Source: Saccharothrix sp. HUAS TT1
Lineage (GTDB): Bacteria; Actinomycetota; Actinomycetes; Mycobacteriales; Pseudonocardiaceae
Direction of reading: 5' to 3'
Length of the DNA stretch: 64,000 nucleotides
NCBI RefSeq assembly: GCF_040744945.1
Contig: NZ_CP160453.1
Span: forward strand, 6,696,001 to 6,760,000
The notes below the pieces were generated by a model, which had not been told where the DNA came from, did no database searches, and saw only the letters and a list, made by a program, of their open reading frames with translations. This document shows positions 1 through 8,650 of the stretch, one piece after another (positions within the stretch are counted from its first letter, which is position 1; each line of letters starts with the position of its first letter). The position numbers were made by a program, and so were the translations under genes.

Positions 1-255
1 TCGATCTGGGACTTCACCGACTCGCGCAACCCGAAGGAGATCGGCTGGTTCGAGCGCGGCCCGCTGCCGGACGGCAAGGGCGGCGGCTCGTGGTCGGCCT
101 ACTACTACAACGGCTACATCTTCTCCTCCGACATGGCCAAGGGCTTGGACGTGCTCGACGTCCGCGACCCGAGGACGTTGACCGGGAAGCTCGTCCGCGT
201 CGGCGAGTTGAACGTCCAGACGCAGGGCTCCTACCGGGACCTGTTCCCCAGGTAG
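1..255 (+). CDS. C-terminal end of an LVIVD-repeat protein (partial)
   Basis: The reading frame is open from the first base and stops at TAG 253-255, giving the last 84 residues of a protein whose start lies outside the window. The fragment has the short beta-rich pattern of LVIVD-repeat proteins: an IWDFTD motif, then GLDVLDVRDPRTLTG, and a C-terminal tail ending QGSYRDLFPR. Such proteins are large secreted beta-propeller-like proteins of actinomycetes whose biochemical role is not established. A strong hairpin follows the stop. Assignment rests on the repeat pattern only. Confidence 0.6.
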   Translation, partial: SIWDFTDSRNPKEIGWFERGPLPDGKGGGSWSAYYYNGYIFSSDMAKGLDVLDVRDPRTLTGKLVRVGELNVQTQGSYRDLFPR

Positions 256-279
256 TCCCGTAGGACCGAGGAACACCGG

Positions 280-309
280 AGGGCCCGTCGCGCGCAGCGG
301 CGGGCCCTT
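280..309. terminator. Rho-independent-type hairpin
   Basis: Arms AGGGCCCG (280-287) and CGGGCCCT (301-308) are perfectly complementary with a 13-base loop. It lies 25 bases after the stop of the upstream + strand gene and just beyond the remnant gene on the - strand, so it could end transcription from both sides. There is no T-run, as is usual in high-GC actinomycetes. Confidence 0.6.
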
Positions 310-317
310 CGCAACCG

Positions 318-672
318 GTCGCGCCCGGTGCAGGAGCCGCCGTAGTCGCCGTAGTAGAGCCCGGACGGCTCCTTCAGCTCGTCAGGGATGTCGGCCCACG
401 TGCGCACCTGGTAGGGCGCGAACACGTCGGTTTTGGCCAGCGCCACGTTCAGGCCGAGGTCGAACACGTCCGGCGCGCGGTCGCCGCCCTTGAGCCGCTT
501 GGCGGGCGCGACCAGCTCGTCGAACCCGCCGAGGTCGGCGGCGGACTTCGCGGTGGCGGCGGGGGTGTCGCTCGCGGCGCCGTCCTCGGGCGGCGGTGTG
601 CCGCAGGGCCGCGACCAGCGCCAGCGCGGTGACGCCGACGCCTGCCGACCGCAGGATTCGGTTGTGGTCCAC
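318..672 (-). pseudogene. Decayed ABC-transporter substrate-binding lipoprotein
   Basis: An ATG at 672 opens a lipoprotein signal peptide (MDHNRILRSAG, then VTALALVAA). The frame then reads LRHTA instead of the lipobox cysteine. Removing one G from the run at 606-608 restores LVAAC-GTPPPEDG, so a single inserted base kills the gene exactly at the lipidation site. Downstream, in the other frame, are pieces typical of extracellular solute-binding proteins of spermidine/iron-type ABC transporters: GGFDELVAPAK, then RAPDVFDLGLNVALA, FAPYQVRTWADIPDELK and DYGG. The stretch normally between the first two pieces is missing (roughly 40 residues, from memory of the family), and everything after DYGG is gone. 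About 110 residues remain of a protein that is usually 350 or more. No transporter partners are nearby. Confidence 0.7.
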
Positions 673-1108
673 GTCGAACCTTCCCCGGGTGGGGCGGGGG
701 TTTGTCCGCGGACGACCAGAACGTTCGGACCAGCGGAGGATTCAGGACGCTGCGCGGTTGTCAAGCGACAGTGTTCTGACTGAGACCCGCACGACTGCTC
801 GGACGAATTCCGGGTGGTCCGGAGGTCGCCGTTCGGTTAACGCGGACTTCGTCCGAATAGACCCGTATCAGCCCAGCTACTGGGCCGTCCGGACGCTGCG
901 ACGGCGTCGCCGGTGACCCTCCGGATCGCTTCGGTGCGCCATTGGGGCGGCGTTTCCTCGGAAACGGCTGAACCGCGGACCCGATTTCTGCCCATTTGAC
1001 TACTCGCATTTTTCGGGTCGGTAACGCGGTTCGAGACGGCCTCGACATCCGGTTGTCACGTGACGGAAATGCCCGAAATGACTCCCCACCACCCGGAAGG
1101 GCAGATCC
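673..1108. other. Intergenic region, 436 bases
   Basis: No convincing gene on either strand; the open frames here are shadows. It contains a small hairpin, GCCCAG/CTGGGC with a 3-base loop at 871-885, and must carry the promoter of the secreted propeller gene at 1109. No clear -10/-35 pair was recognised. The last 40 bases hold a purine-rich GGAAGG about 9 bases before the ATG, a plausible ribosome binding site. Confidence 0.4.
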
Positions 1109-3352
1109 ATGCGTCACCGAAGAAGATCCCTGTGCCTGGCCGCCGCGGGCGCGCTGCTGCTCCCCCTGATCGGCGCTCCACCCGCCTCCGCCGCGCCTGT
1201 ACCCGGCGAGGACGTGCTCTACACCCTGGACGCCGACTTCGACCAGGGCGTGCTCCAGGACGTCAACCACGACTCGCCCAACAACAACCAGCTGCAGCTC
1301 AACCGGCAGACGGTGTTCTTCCCCTACGTCAACGTCGCCGCGTCCGCGCGCGGCACGATGATCCGCATCGACGTGGACACCGGCGAGATCCTGGGCGAGT
1401 GGCAGTCCGCACCGGACGGCCAGGGGCGCAACCCGTCCCGCACGACCGTGGACAAGCTCGGCAACACCTGGCTGTCCAACCGCAACGAGGCGTCCGGCGG
1501 TCAGGGCTCGGTCACCCGCGTCGGCGTGATCCGGGGCGGCACCCGGGTCGACGCCGACGGCACCGCCAACCCGGACGGCGCCTACCTCCAGGGGCCGTTC
1601 GGCTACAACACCTGCGTCGACCGCGACAACGACGGCCTGTTCGCCACCTCGCGCGGGTTGGGCGACATCCGGCCGTGGACGAACGCGGGCGGCGTCGACT
1701 CGGATGGCGGCGTGGCGACCGCGGCCGACGAGTGCCTGATCACCTACAGCCGGGTCGCGGGCACCAACACCCGCACGGTGGCCGTGGACTCGGACAACAA
1801 CCTGTGGACCGGCGGGTCGAACACGCAGCACCAGCTGATCTCCGGTGTCGACGGCTCGGCGCTGACCGCGCCGGTGAGCTTCGGCTGCGGCGGGTACGGC
1901 GGCCTGGTCGACCAGGCGGGCACGCTGTGGTCGGCCCGGTACGGCAGCAACCTGCTGCGCTACGAGCCGGACAGCGGCACGGGCGCGTGCCTGGACACCT
2001 CGCACGGCGACTACGGGCTCGGCATGGACCCGCAGACCGGCGAGATCTGGCACACCGCGGTCAACAGCGGCGTGGTGGTGAAGCTCGACGCCGACGGCAA
2101 CGTGCTGGGCGCCTTCCCGCACGGCAACCCGCGCTCGCAGGGCGTCGCGGTCGACACCGAGGGCAACGTGTGGGTCGCCCACTCGCTCGACGCCGGCACC
2201 ACCACGGTCGGCCACCTGCGCACCGACGGCACCTACGTCGGCAACGTGACCCTGCCCGGCGGCGACGGCCCCACGGGCGTCGCGGTCGACTCGAACGGCA
2301 AGGTGTGGGTCGCCAACATCAACTCCAACAACGCCCAGCGGATCGACCCGGACGCGGGTCCGATCGGCGGCGGCGGGTTCCCGGTCGGCGCGGTCGACCT
2401 GACCGTGGACCTCGGCGCGGGCGCCGGTCCGTACAACTACAGCGACATGACCGGTTCGGTGCTCGGCGAGATCACCGCGCCGATCGGCACGTGGGCGGTG
2501 GTGCAGGACGGCGGCGTCGCGGGCCAGACCTGGGGCACCGTCACCTGGAACACCGAGGCGCAGGGCGCCGTGCCGCCGGGCACCTCGATCACGGTCGAGG
2601 CGCGCACGTCCGACACCGAGGCCGGGTTGGCGGGCGAGGCGTTCACCCCGGTGGCCAACGGGGTGGAGTTCGCCCGGGTCGGCCGGTACATCGAGGTGCG
2701 GGCGACGTTGACCGCGAGCCCGTCCGGCGACACCCCGGTGCTGTCGGACCTGCGGATCACGACGTCGGAGCGGACCGGCGTGTTCTCCTGCCAGGCGACC
2801 GCGCTGAACCTGGCCGGGATCGTCGTGGCGCAGGCCAACCCGCCGGACGTGCCGTGCGTGGACGACGCGGAGAACGTGGCCAACGTGAACCTCTCGGCGG
2901 GCATCCTGACCGTGCGGGCGAACGCGTTGACCGCGAGCACCAACCAGACCCCGGACGACCTGCTCGCCCTGCCGCCGGCGCCCGGTGACGGCTCGGTGTC
3001 CAACGCCCGGGTCGACTACACGCGGATCAGCAGCCTGCTGGTGACGATCGAAGTGGGCGTCATCGAGGCCAACGCGTCGGTGACGTGCGACGCGAACCTG
3101 AACCCGCGGTTCGCCGGTTCGTCGCAGATCGCGAGCCTGCGGATCAACGGGGTCGCGGTGAACGTCGGCAGCGCGCCGCTGACCATCCCGCTGGTGATCG
3201 GCTCGCTGCAGCTCAACAGCACCACGACCACGCCGACCAGCGTGGTGCAGCGGGCGTTCGCGCTCGACACCCTGTTGACCGACGTGGTCCTCGGTGAGGC
3301 GAAGGCCAACATCGAGCCGACCGAGCCCGGCGGCAGCCCCTGCCGGGTCTGA
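1109..3352 (+). CDS. Large secreted beta-propeller (NHL/Vgb-like) protein
   Basis: 747 residues. The N-terminus is a classical Sec signal peptide: RHRRR, a hydrophobic core LCLAAAGALLLPLIGA, and a PPASA-A cleavage site near residue 29. The mature part contains repeated blades of the type VDxxGNVWVAHS, VDSNGKVWVAN and VDSDNNLWTGGS, like NHL and virginiamycin B lyase-type propellers that read as six or so blades over residues 70-410. A C-terminal half (about 420-747) is a beta-rich region with paired cysteines (SCQATALNLAG, VPCVDDAE, TCDANLNPRF, SPCRV) resembling choice-of-anchor cell-surface modules. No catalytic signature was recognised. It stands alone with its own upstream region, and a 44-base palindrome follows it. 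Function unknown; an extracellular binding or structural role is inferred. Confidence 0.75.
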   Translation: MRHRRRSLCLAAAGALLLPLIGAPPASAAPVPGEDVLYTLDADFDQGVLQDVNHDSPNNNQLQLNRQTVFFPYVNVAASARGTMIRIDVDTGEILGEWQSAPDGQGRNPSRTTVDKLGNTWLSNRNEASGGQGSVTRVGVIRGGTRVDADGTANPDGAYLQGPFGYNTCVDRDNDGLFATSRGLGDIRPWTNAGGVDSDGGVATAADECLITYSRVAGTNTRTVAVDSDNNLWTGGSNTQHQLISGVDGSALTAPVSFGCGGYGGLVDQAGTLWSARYGSNLLRYEPDSGTGACLDTSHGDYGLGMDPQTGEIWHTAVNSGVVVKLDADGNVLGAFPHGNPRSQGVAVDTEGNVWVAHSLDAGTTTVGHLRTDGTYVGNVTLPGGDGPTGVAVDSNGKVWVANINSNNAQRIDPDAGPIGGGGFPVGAVDLTVDLGAGAGPYNYSDMTGSVLGEITAPIGTWAVVQDGGVAGQTWGTVTWNTEAQGAVPPGTSITVEARTSDTEAGLAGEAFTPVANGVEFARVGRYIEVRATLTASPSGDTPVLSDLRITTSERTGVFSCQATALNLAGIVVAQANPPDVPCVDDAENVANVNLSAGILTVRANALTASTNQTPDDLLALPPAPGDGSVSNARVDYTRISSLLVTIEVGVIEANASVTCDANLNPRFAGSSQIASLRINGVAVNVGSAPLTIPLVIGSLQLNSTTTTPTSVVQRAFALDTLLTDVVLGEAKANIEPTEPGGSPCRV

Positions 3353-3360
3353 GGTCCGCA

Positions 3361-3404
3361 CCCCACTAGTAGCCGTACTATATGTAGTGCGGCTACTAGT
3401 GGGG
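3361..3404. promoter_or_regulatory. 44-base palindrome overlapping a promoter for the DUF2269 gene
   Basis: Arms CCCCACTAGTAGCCG (3361-3375) and CGGCTACTAGTGGGG (3390-3404) are perfect inverted repeats. The centre adds ACTA/TAGT, so only one T-G wobble interrupts about 20 pairs. A TACTAT hexamer (3376-3381), a good actinobacterial -10, lies in the centre, and the next ATG is at 3412. This fits an operator covering the promoter of the DUF2269 gene, bound by a dimeric repressor such as a TetR or MarR protein. It could also act as a terminator for the upstream gene, but it lacks a T-run and sits closer to the downstream start. Confidence 0.55.
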
Positions 3405-3411
3405 GCTCTTC

Positions 3412-4017
3412 ATGACGCGGAAGTTGCTGGTCTGGGCGCACGTCGTCTCGTCCACGGGCTGGATGTTCATGGCCTTGGCCCTGTTCGTGGTGGTGGACCA
3501 CGCGCTGTCCGCACCCGGTCGGCGCGCGGCGTTCGACGCGGCGCTGCTGCTGGACGTGCAGGTGCTGCAGTTCATGGCCACCACGTCGGCGTTCAGCGGG
3601 TTGATGCTGTCCGGCCTGACCGCGTGGGGCTACTTCCGGCACTGGTGGGTGCTGGTCAAGTTCGTGATCACGTTCACCCAGCTGTACGTCGGGATCTTCG
3701 TGCTCAGCCCGAACCTGCACCCGGACGGCTCGCCGCTGCTCATGCGGGTCGGCTCGCTGCTGATGGCGTCGGCGCTGGCCTGCCAGGTGTGGCTGTCGGT
3801 GGCCAAGCCGTTCAAGCGGACGCCGTGGGCGGCGCCGACCAAGCCGAGGACGGCGCCGCCGTGGGGTTTCGCGCTGTGCCTGGCCGTGCCCGCGTTCGAC
3901 TACGCCTTCGGCCAACTCGTGCTGGGCACGGGGGTACCGGCGATGTCGCTGCTGGTGGTGGTCGCGTACCCGGTCGTCCGGCGGGTCCGGCGGGTCCGGC
4001 AGCCCAGGCTCGCCTGA
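3412..4017 (+). CDS. DUF2269-like integral membrane protein
   Basis: 201 residues with about five to six hydrophobic segments (for example VVSSTGWMFMALALFVVVDH, LLMASALACQVWLSV and AMSLLVVVAYPVV) and a basic C-terminus rich in RRVRR. The WAHVVSSTGWM opening and the WGYFRHWWVLVKFVIT segment are typical of the DUF2269/predicted integral membrane family of actinomycetes. The role of these proteins is not known. The ATG at 3412 directly follows the palindrome described at 3361-3404, so expression is probably repressor controlled. No repressor gene is adjacent, which is unusual for such an arrangement. Confidence 0.7.
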   Translation: MTRKLLVWAHVVSSTGWMFMALALFVVVDHALSAPGRRAAFDAALLLDVQVLQFMATTSAFSGLMLSGLTAWGYFRHWWVLVKFVITFTQLYVGIFVLSPNLHPDGSPLLMRVGSLLMASALACQVWLSVAKPFKRTPWAAPTKPRTAPPWGFALCLAVPAFDYAFGQLVLGTGVPAMSLLVVVAYPVVRRVRRVRQPRLA

Positions 4018-4047
4018 GCCGCCGGGTCCTCGGAGCCGGGAGTCCCC

Positions 4048-6537
4048 TCAGAGCCTGGGGTCCACCGGCTCCGACTCCAGCGCCAGCACCGCGAACACGC
4101 ACTCGTGCACGCGCCACAGCGGTTCGCCGCGGGCCACCCGCTCCAACGCCTCCAGGCCCAGCGCGTACTCGCGGAGGGCGAGCGAGCGCTTGGCGCCCAG
4201 ACCGCGCTTGCGCAGCCGCTCCAGGTTCTCCGGCTCGGTGTAGTCCGGGCCGTAGATGATCCGCAGGTACTCGCGCCCGCGCACCTTGACGCCCGGCTGC
4301 ACCAGGCCGCGCTCACCGCGCACCAGGTTCGCCAGCGGCTTCACCACCATGCCCTCGCCACCGGCCGCGGTCAGCTCCTCCCACCAGCGGACGCCCGCGG
4401 CGACCTGCTCGTCGTCGGTCGTGTCGACCACCAGGTTCCTGGTTCGGGTGAACACCTCGCCGCCGAGGCGCCCGAGCACGTCGAGGTGCCACGAGTGGTC
4501 CCGGTCGTGGAACGTGCGGCCGCGCGCGGCCAGGAGCTGGAACGGCGCGACGCTGACGCCGGCCAGCCCGTCGGTCGGCCGGACGTACCGCAGGTAGGCG
4601 TCGCGGTAACCGGTGGCGTTGGCCAGCCTGCTCTGCGTCCGCGCCGGCAACCCGCCCATGTCGATGCCGCGCGCGGCGGTCCGCGCGAGCACGTCCACCG
4701 CCGCGCCGAGGGCCCCGGTGGCCGCCGCGCCGACCGACGCGTACTGCTCCCTGATCAGCCCGGCCGCCTTGGCGTTCCACGGCAGCAGCTCGGTGTCGAG
4801 CAGCAGCCAGTCGGTGTCGAACTCGTCCCACAGGCCGGCCCTCGTCACCTCCTCGCGCACCCGCGCCAGCAGCTCGTCGCCCAGCGGCGGGTCGAAGAAC
4901 GCCCGGCCGGTGCGCGTGTGGACCACACCGCCGCCGTCCCGGCGCACCAGGACCACCGCGCGCGACCCCATGTGCTTCTCCTCGCAGATCACCTCGCGCA
5001 CGCCCGCGTTCCGGTACTCCGCGAAGGCGTCCTCGGGGTGCTCCAGCACGTCCGGCCGCCGCGAGGTGGCCGTCGGCGCCATCGTGGGCGGCAGGTACAG
5101 CAGCCGGCGCGGGTCGACCGCGAACCGGCTCATCACCTCCAACGCCGACGCCGCCTGCTCCGGGCGCACCCCGATCCGGCCGCGGTGGGCCGTCTCGACG
5201 AACCGGCGGCCGGTGACGTCGGACAGCGCCGGCACGTCCGGATCACGCTCCGGCTCCGGCGCGACCAGCGGGCGCACCGGCTCGTACCAGACCTCGCGCG
5301 CGTCGACCGACACGACCTCGCGCTCCGGGTAGCGCAGCGCGGTCAGCTTGCCGCCGAACACCACGCCCGTGTCCAGGCACAGGGTGTTGTTGACCCACTC
5401 CACCTCGGGCGTGGGCGTGTGCCCGTAGAGCACTGTCGCCCGGCCCCGGTACTCCGCCGCCCACGGGTAGCGCACCGGCAGGCCGTACTCGTCGGTCTCG
5501 CCGGTGGTGTCGCCGTACAGCGCGAAGCTGCGCACCCGCGCGGACGCGCGGCCGTGGAACTTCTCCGGCAGGCCCGCGTGCGCGATCACCAGGTCGCCGC
5601 CGTCGAGGACGTAGTGCGCGACCAGGCCGTCGCAGAACCGCTCGACGCGGGCGCGGAACTCCTCCGGCTCGGCCGCGAGCTGCGCCAGCGACTCCGCCAG
5701 ACCGTGCTTGACCTGCACGTTCCGCCCGCGCAGGGCGCGCACCAGCTTCTGCTCGTGGTTGCCACAGACGGCGAACGCGTGCCCGGCCTCGACCATGCCC
5801 ATCACCAGGCGCAGCACACCGGGGGTGTCCGGGCCGCGGTCGACCAGGTCGCCGACGAACGCCGCCCGCCGCCCCGTCGGCGGGACGGCGTCCACCGGGC
5901 GGCCGTCCTCGTCGCGCACCAGCGCGTAGCCGAGCGCGACGAGCAGGTCCTCCAGCTCCGCGCGGCAGCCGTGCACGTCGCCGATCACGTCGAACGGCCC
6001 GGTCTCGTGGCGCAGGTCGTTGAGCAGCCGCTCCGGCACGATCACCGCTTCGTCCGCTTCGGATTGCGAGCGCAGCACGTGCACCCGCTTGAAGCCCTCC
6101 TTGCCGAGGAACTTCAGCGACTTGCGCAGCGCGGCCCGGTGCCGCCGCACCACGTGCGGGCCGAAGTCGCGGTCCGGCCGGGCGGCGTTGCGCGCCAGGC
6201 ACACCTCCTCGGGCGGGTCCAGCACGATCGCGACCGGCAGCACGTTGTGCGCACGGGCCAGCTCGACCAGGTGCGCGCGGTCGGCCCGCTGCACGTTCGT
6301 CGCGTCGATGACAGTGGTGCGGCCCGCGTCCAGGCGCTTGCCCGCCACGAAGTGCAGCGCCTCGAACGCGGCGGCGGACGCCGACTGGTCGTTCTCGTCG
6401 TCGGCGACCAGGCCGCGGAAGAAGTCGCTGGACAGCACCTGGGTGGGCGCGAAGTGCCGGCGCGCGAACGTCGACTTGCCCGATCCGGAAGCGCCGACCA
6501 GCACCACCAGGCACAGGTCCGGGATGGTGAGCTCCAT
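4048..6537 (-). CDS. pnkp: Bacterial polynucleotide kinase-phosphatase (RNA repair)
   Basis: 829 residues with the three modules of bacterial Pnkp in order. An N-terminal 5'-OH kinase has the P-loop GASGSGKST at residues 15-23. A central metallophosphatase shows GDVHG (186-190), GDLVDRG (229-235) and GNHE (259-262). A C-terminal adenylyltransferase domain has its nucleotidyl lysine in EEKHMGSRAV (K521). The enzyme heals and seals broken RNA ends (5'-kinase, 2',3'-phosphatase, ligase half). The start chosen is ATG 6537, because it overlaps the TGA of hen1 by one base (TGATG), which implies translational coupling. A longer upstream open frame is only the shadow of hen1. Hen1 methylates the repaired end, so the two form one cassette, as in Clostridium and Anabaena. 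Confidence 0.93.
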   Translation of the reverse strand: MELTIPDLCLVVLVGASGSGKSTFARRHFAPTQVLSSDFFRGLVADDENDQSASAAAFEALHFVAGKRLDAGRTTVIDATNVQRADRAHLVELARAHNVLPVAIVLDPPEEVCLARNAARPDRDFGPHVVRRHRAALRKSLKFLGKEGFKRVHVLRSQSEADEAVIVPERLLNDLRHETGPFDVIGDVHGCRAELEDLLVALGYALVRDEDGRPVDAVPPTGRRAAFVGDLVDRGPDTPGVLRLVMGMVEAGHAFAVCGNHEQKLVRALRGRNVQVKHGLAESLAQLAAEPEEFRARVERFCDGLVAHYVLDGGDLVIAHAGLPEKFHGRASARVRSFALYGDTTGETDEYGLPVRYPWAAEYRGRATVLYGHTPTPEVEWVNNTLCLDTGVVFGGKLTALRYPEREVVSVDAREVWYEPVRPLVAPEPERDPDVPALSDVTGRRFVETAHRGRIGVRPEQAASALEVMSRFAVDPRRLLYLPPTMAPTATSRRPDVLEHPEDAFAEYRNAGVREVICEEKHMGSRAVVLVRRDGGGVVHTRTGRAFFDPPLGDELLARVREEVTRAGLWDEFDTDWLLLDTELLPWNAKAAGLIREQYASVGAAATGALGAAVDVLARTAARGIDMGGLPARTQSRLANATGYRDAYLRYVRPTDGLAGVSVAPFQLLAARGRTFHDRDHSWHLDVLGRLGGEVFTRTRNLVVDTTDDEQVAAGVRWWEELTAAGGEGMVVKPLANLVRGERGLVQPGVKVRGREYLRIIYGPDYTEPENLERLRKRGLGAKRSLALREYALGLEALERVARGEPLWRVHECVFAVLALESEPVDPRL

Positions 6538-7895
6538 CAGTTGTCGTCCCCCAGGTCGAAGACCGCGAGTTGCGTCGGCGCGCCGCGTTCGGCGTCGACC
6601 GGTCCGATGGGCAGGTGGCGCACGGTGTAGCCGCGCCGCTGGGCCACGCCGCCCGCCCACTCCCCGAACTCGGCCCTGGTCCACTCGAAGCGGTGGTCGG
6701 AGTGCCGGTGCCTGCCTTCTGGCAGCGTCTCGAACAGCGCGTTGTACTCGACGTTCGGCGTGGTGACCAGGACCGTGCGCGGCCGGGCCACGGCGAACAC
6801 CGAGTGCTCCAGCGCGGGCAGGCGGTCCGGGTCCAGGTGCTCCACGACCTCCATCAGCACGGCGGCGTCGTAGCCCTTCAGCTCCGGGTCGGCGTAGGTC
6901 AGCGACGACTGGCGCAGCGTGAGCCGAGCCCGTTGGCGGTCCGACATCCGGTCCACCTTGAGCTTGCGCTCGGCGGTGGCGAGGGCCTTCACCGACACGT
7001 CGACGCCCTGGACACGGGTGAACTCGGGGTTCTCCAGCAGGGCGCGCAGCAACGCGCCGCCGCCGCAACCCAAGTCGAGGACGCTGCGCGCGCCGGCCTG
7101 CCGGAGCTGGTCCAGGACCGCGTCCCGGCGTTGCGCGGCCAGCGAGACCTCGGGCTCGGCGAGGGCGTTGTCCAGCTCCTCTGGCTCGACCTCCTCCACG
7201 TCGGCCAGCCGGGACAGCGCGGACTGCACCAGCGGGCGGCGGCGCATCAGGTAGCGGGTGGTGATCAGCTCCCGGTCCGGGTGCGCGCCCAGCCACCCCT
7301 CCCCCGCGCGCAGCAGCTTGTCCACCTCGTCCTCGGACACCCAGTAGTGCTTGTCGCCGTCGAGGACGGGCAGCAGCACGTAGAGGTGCTTCAGCGCATC
7401 GGACAGCCTGAGGGTGCCGGTGAGCGTGACGTCGGCGTACCGCGAGTCCTCACCGCTGCCGTCGCCGAGCGGGACGGGCGTGGTGGTCGTGGTCCAGCCC
7501 AGCGGCGTGAACAGCCGTTCGACCAGGCGGTGCGGCAGGACGGGCACGTGGACGGTGAGCGGGATCGGGGTGTCGGCGACCTCCTTGCGGCTCTCGCTGC
7601 GGCCGTTCATGGCGGTCCGGAAGACGGAGCCGAGCGCGACGGTCAGCAGCGAGCCCGCGACGTAGGGGCGGTCGTTGACGTACTGGGTGAGGGTGCTGCC
7701 CGGACCGCGCACCAGCGCGACCGGGTCGACCTCCAGCAGGAGGGCGACCGTGCACTCCTCCTCGTCCGCACGGGGGTAGAAGACGTGCGCGACGCCCGAG
7801 GAGGTGGTGAACGACTGCGCCCGCTCCGGGTGCTTGTGCAGGAGGTGACTGAGGTCGGTCGCCGGCCGGTGGGTCGTGGTCAGGGTGAGGAGCAC
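6537..7895 (-). CDS. hen1: 3'-terminal RNA ribose 2'-O-methyltransferase Hen1
   Basis: 452 residues, the normal size of bacterial Hen1. The N-terminal half (1-250) is the domain needed to work with Pnkp. The C-terminal half is a SAM methyltransferase with VLDLGCGGG (SAM loop, residues 272-280). The family's metal-binding residues appear in MEVVEHLD (E349, E352, H353) and RHRHSDHRFEW (H398 and H401). Hen1 marks the 3' end of a cleaved RNA with a 2'-O-methyl group before ligation, making the repaired RNA resistant to recleavage at that site by ribotoxins. It is the first gene of a two-gene operon with pnkp (1-base overlap). Its 5' region contains a perfect 25-base palindrome that may control the operon. 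Confidence 0.93.
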   Translation of the reverse strand: MLLTLTTTHRPATDLSHLLHKHPERAQSFTTSSGVAHVFYPRADEEECTVALLLEVDPVALVRGPGSTLTQYVNDRPYVAGSLLTVALGSVFRTAMNGRSESRKEVADTPIPLTVHVPVLPHRLVERLFTPLGWTTTTTPVPLGDGSGEDSRYADVTLTGTLRLSDALKHLYVLLPVLDGDKHYWVSEDEVDKLLRAGEGWLGAHPDRELITTRYLMRRRPLVQSALSRLADVEEVEPEELDNALAEPEVSLAAQRRDAVLDQLRQAGARSVLDLGCGGGALLRALLENPEFTRVQGVDVSVKALATAERKLKVDRMSDRQRARLTLRQSSLTYADPELKGYDAAVLMEVVEHLDPDRLPALEHSVFAVARPRTVLVTTPNVEYNALFETLPEGRHRHSDHRFEWTRAEFGEWAGGVAQRRGYTVRHLPIGPVDAERGAPTQLAVFDLGDDN

Positions 7896-7940
7896 GCGGT
7901 CCAGTGTGGACGACCGACACCCCCTCCCGCCGCCGAATTA

Positions 7941-7965
7941 CCGGGCTTTCACTGTGAAAGCCCGG
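7941..7965. promoter_or_regulatory. Perfect 25-base palindrome between hen1 and the SOD-like gene
   Basis: Arms CCGGGCTTTCAC (7941-7952) and GTGAAAGCCCGG (7954-7965) are exact inverted repeats around a single central T. It lies 46 bases upstream of the hen1 start and 58 bases upstream of the GTG at 8023. A TAGCTT hexamer (7980-7985) can serve as -10 for the SOD-like gene, placing the palindrome over its -35 region. No terminator is needed between divergent genes, so an operator is the better reading. Which protein binds is unknown. Confidence 0.5.
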
Positions 7966-8022
7966 CGGGCCCGCAGGTGCTAGCTTCGGGGCACGCCGCC
8001 TTTTCCAGCGAAAGGCAGAAGT

Positions 8023-8586
8023 GTGAAACGTCTGGTTCCCCTGGTCGTCGTCGGACTGCTCGCGACGACCGTGACGCCCTCCGCGTCCGCCGACAGCCCG
8101 CGGGCCACCGGGGTCGCGGTGACGGTGGCCCGCTTCGCCACCCCGGACACCGCCACCCGGGCCTTCACCTACGACCCGGCGCTGATCGCGCCCGGCGCGG
8201 CGGTGGTGGTCGTGGCCACCCCGGTGCGGCGCTCCACGAAGACCCTGCTCACCGTGTACGGCCTGGTCCCCAACCGGACCTACGGCGCCCACGCGCACCA
8301 GCTGCCGTGCGGCGCGCTGCCGACCGACGCCGGCGCGCACCACCAGCACGTGGTGGACCCGGACCAGCCGTCGGTCGACCCGGCCTACGCCAACCCGGAG
8401 AACGAGATCTGGCTCGACTTCACCACCGACGACCGGGGCCGCGCCGTGGTCGGCGCGGTCGTGCCGTGGCGGTTCGCCGACCGCCGGGCGGGCTCGGTCG
8501 TGGTGCACGCCCAGCGCACGGCCACCGAGCCCGGCAAGGCGGGCACCGCGGGGCCGCGGGTCGGCTGCGCGACGGTGGCGTTCTGA
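8023..8586 (+). CDS. Secreted Cu/Zn superoxide dismutase-family protein
   Basis: 187 residues with a signal peptide (MKRLVPLVVVGLLATTV, cleavage near SASA-D, residue 24). The mature domain keeps metal-site signatures of the Cu/Zn SOD fold: a YGAHAHQLPCG segment with the HxH copper pair, GAHHQHVVDP with further histidines, the NPENEIWLDF strand, a VVHAQ histidine, and a second cysteine in RVGCATV that could pair with the one in LPCG. It is more divergent than classical SodC, so enzymatic activity is likely but not certain. GTG start at 8023 is preceded by AAAGG. It is divergent from hen1. Confidence 0.75.
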   Translation: MKRLVPLVVVGLLATTVTPSASADSPRATGVAVTVARFATPDTATRAFTYDPALIAPGAAVVVVATPVRRSTKTLLTVYGLVPNRTYGAHAHQLPCGALPTDAGAHHQHVVDPDQPSVDPAYANPENEIWLDFTTDDRGRAVVGAVVPWRFADRRAGSVVVHAQRTATEPGKAGTAGPRVGCATVAF

Positions 8587-8601
8587 CCTGAGCACCGGTG
8601 G

Positions 8602-8637
8602 GGAGGCCGGCCCGGTGGGAGCCGGGGGTCGGCCTCC
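8602..8637 (+). terminator. Hairpin after the SOD-like gene
   Basis: GGAGGCCG (8602-8609) pairs perfectly with CGGCCTCC (8630-8637), 16 bases after the TGA at 8584-8586. GC-rich stem, no T-run. Confidence 0.5.
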
Positions 8638-8650
8638 GCGCCGGGTCGAG

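Noticed and set aside
761..3361. 866-residue open frame on the - strand over the secreted protein gene
   Set aside because: It is the antisense shadow of the + strand gene: arginine/valine-rich low-complexity translation, no start signal, no recognisable domain.
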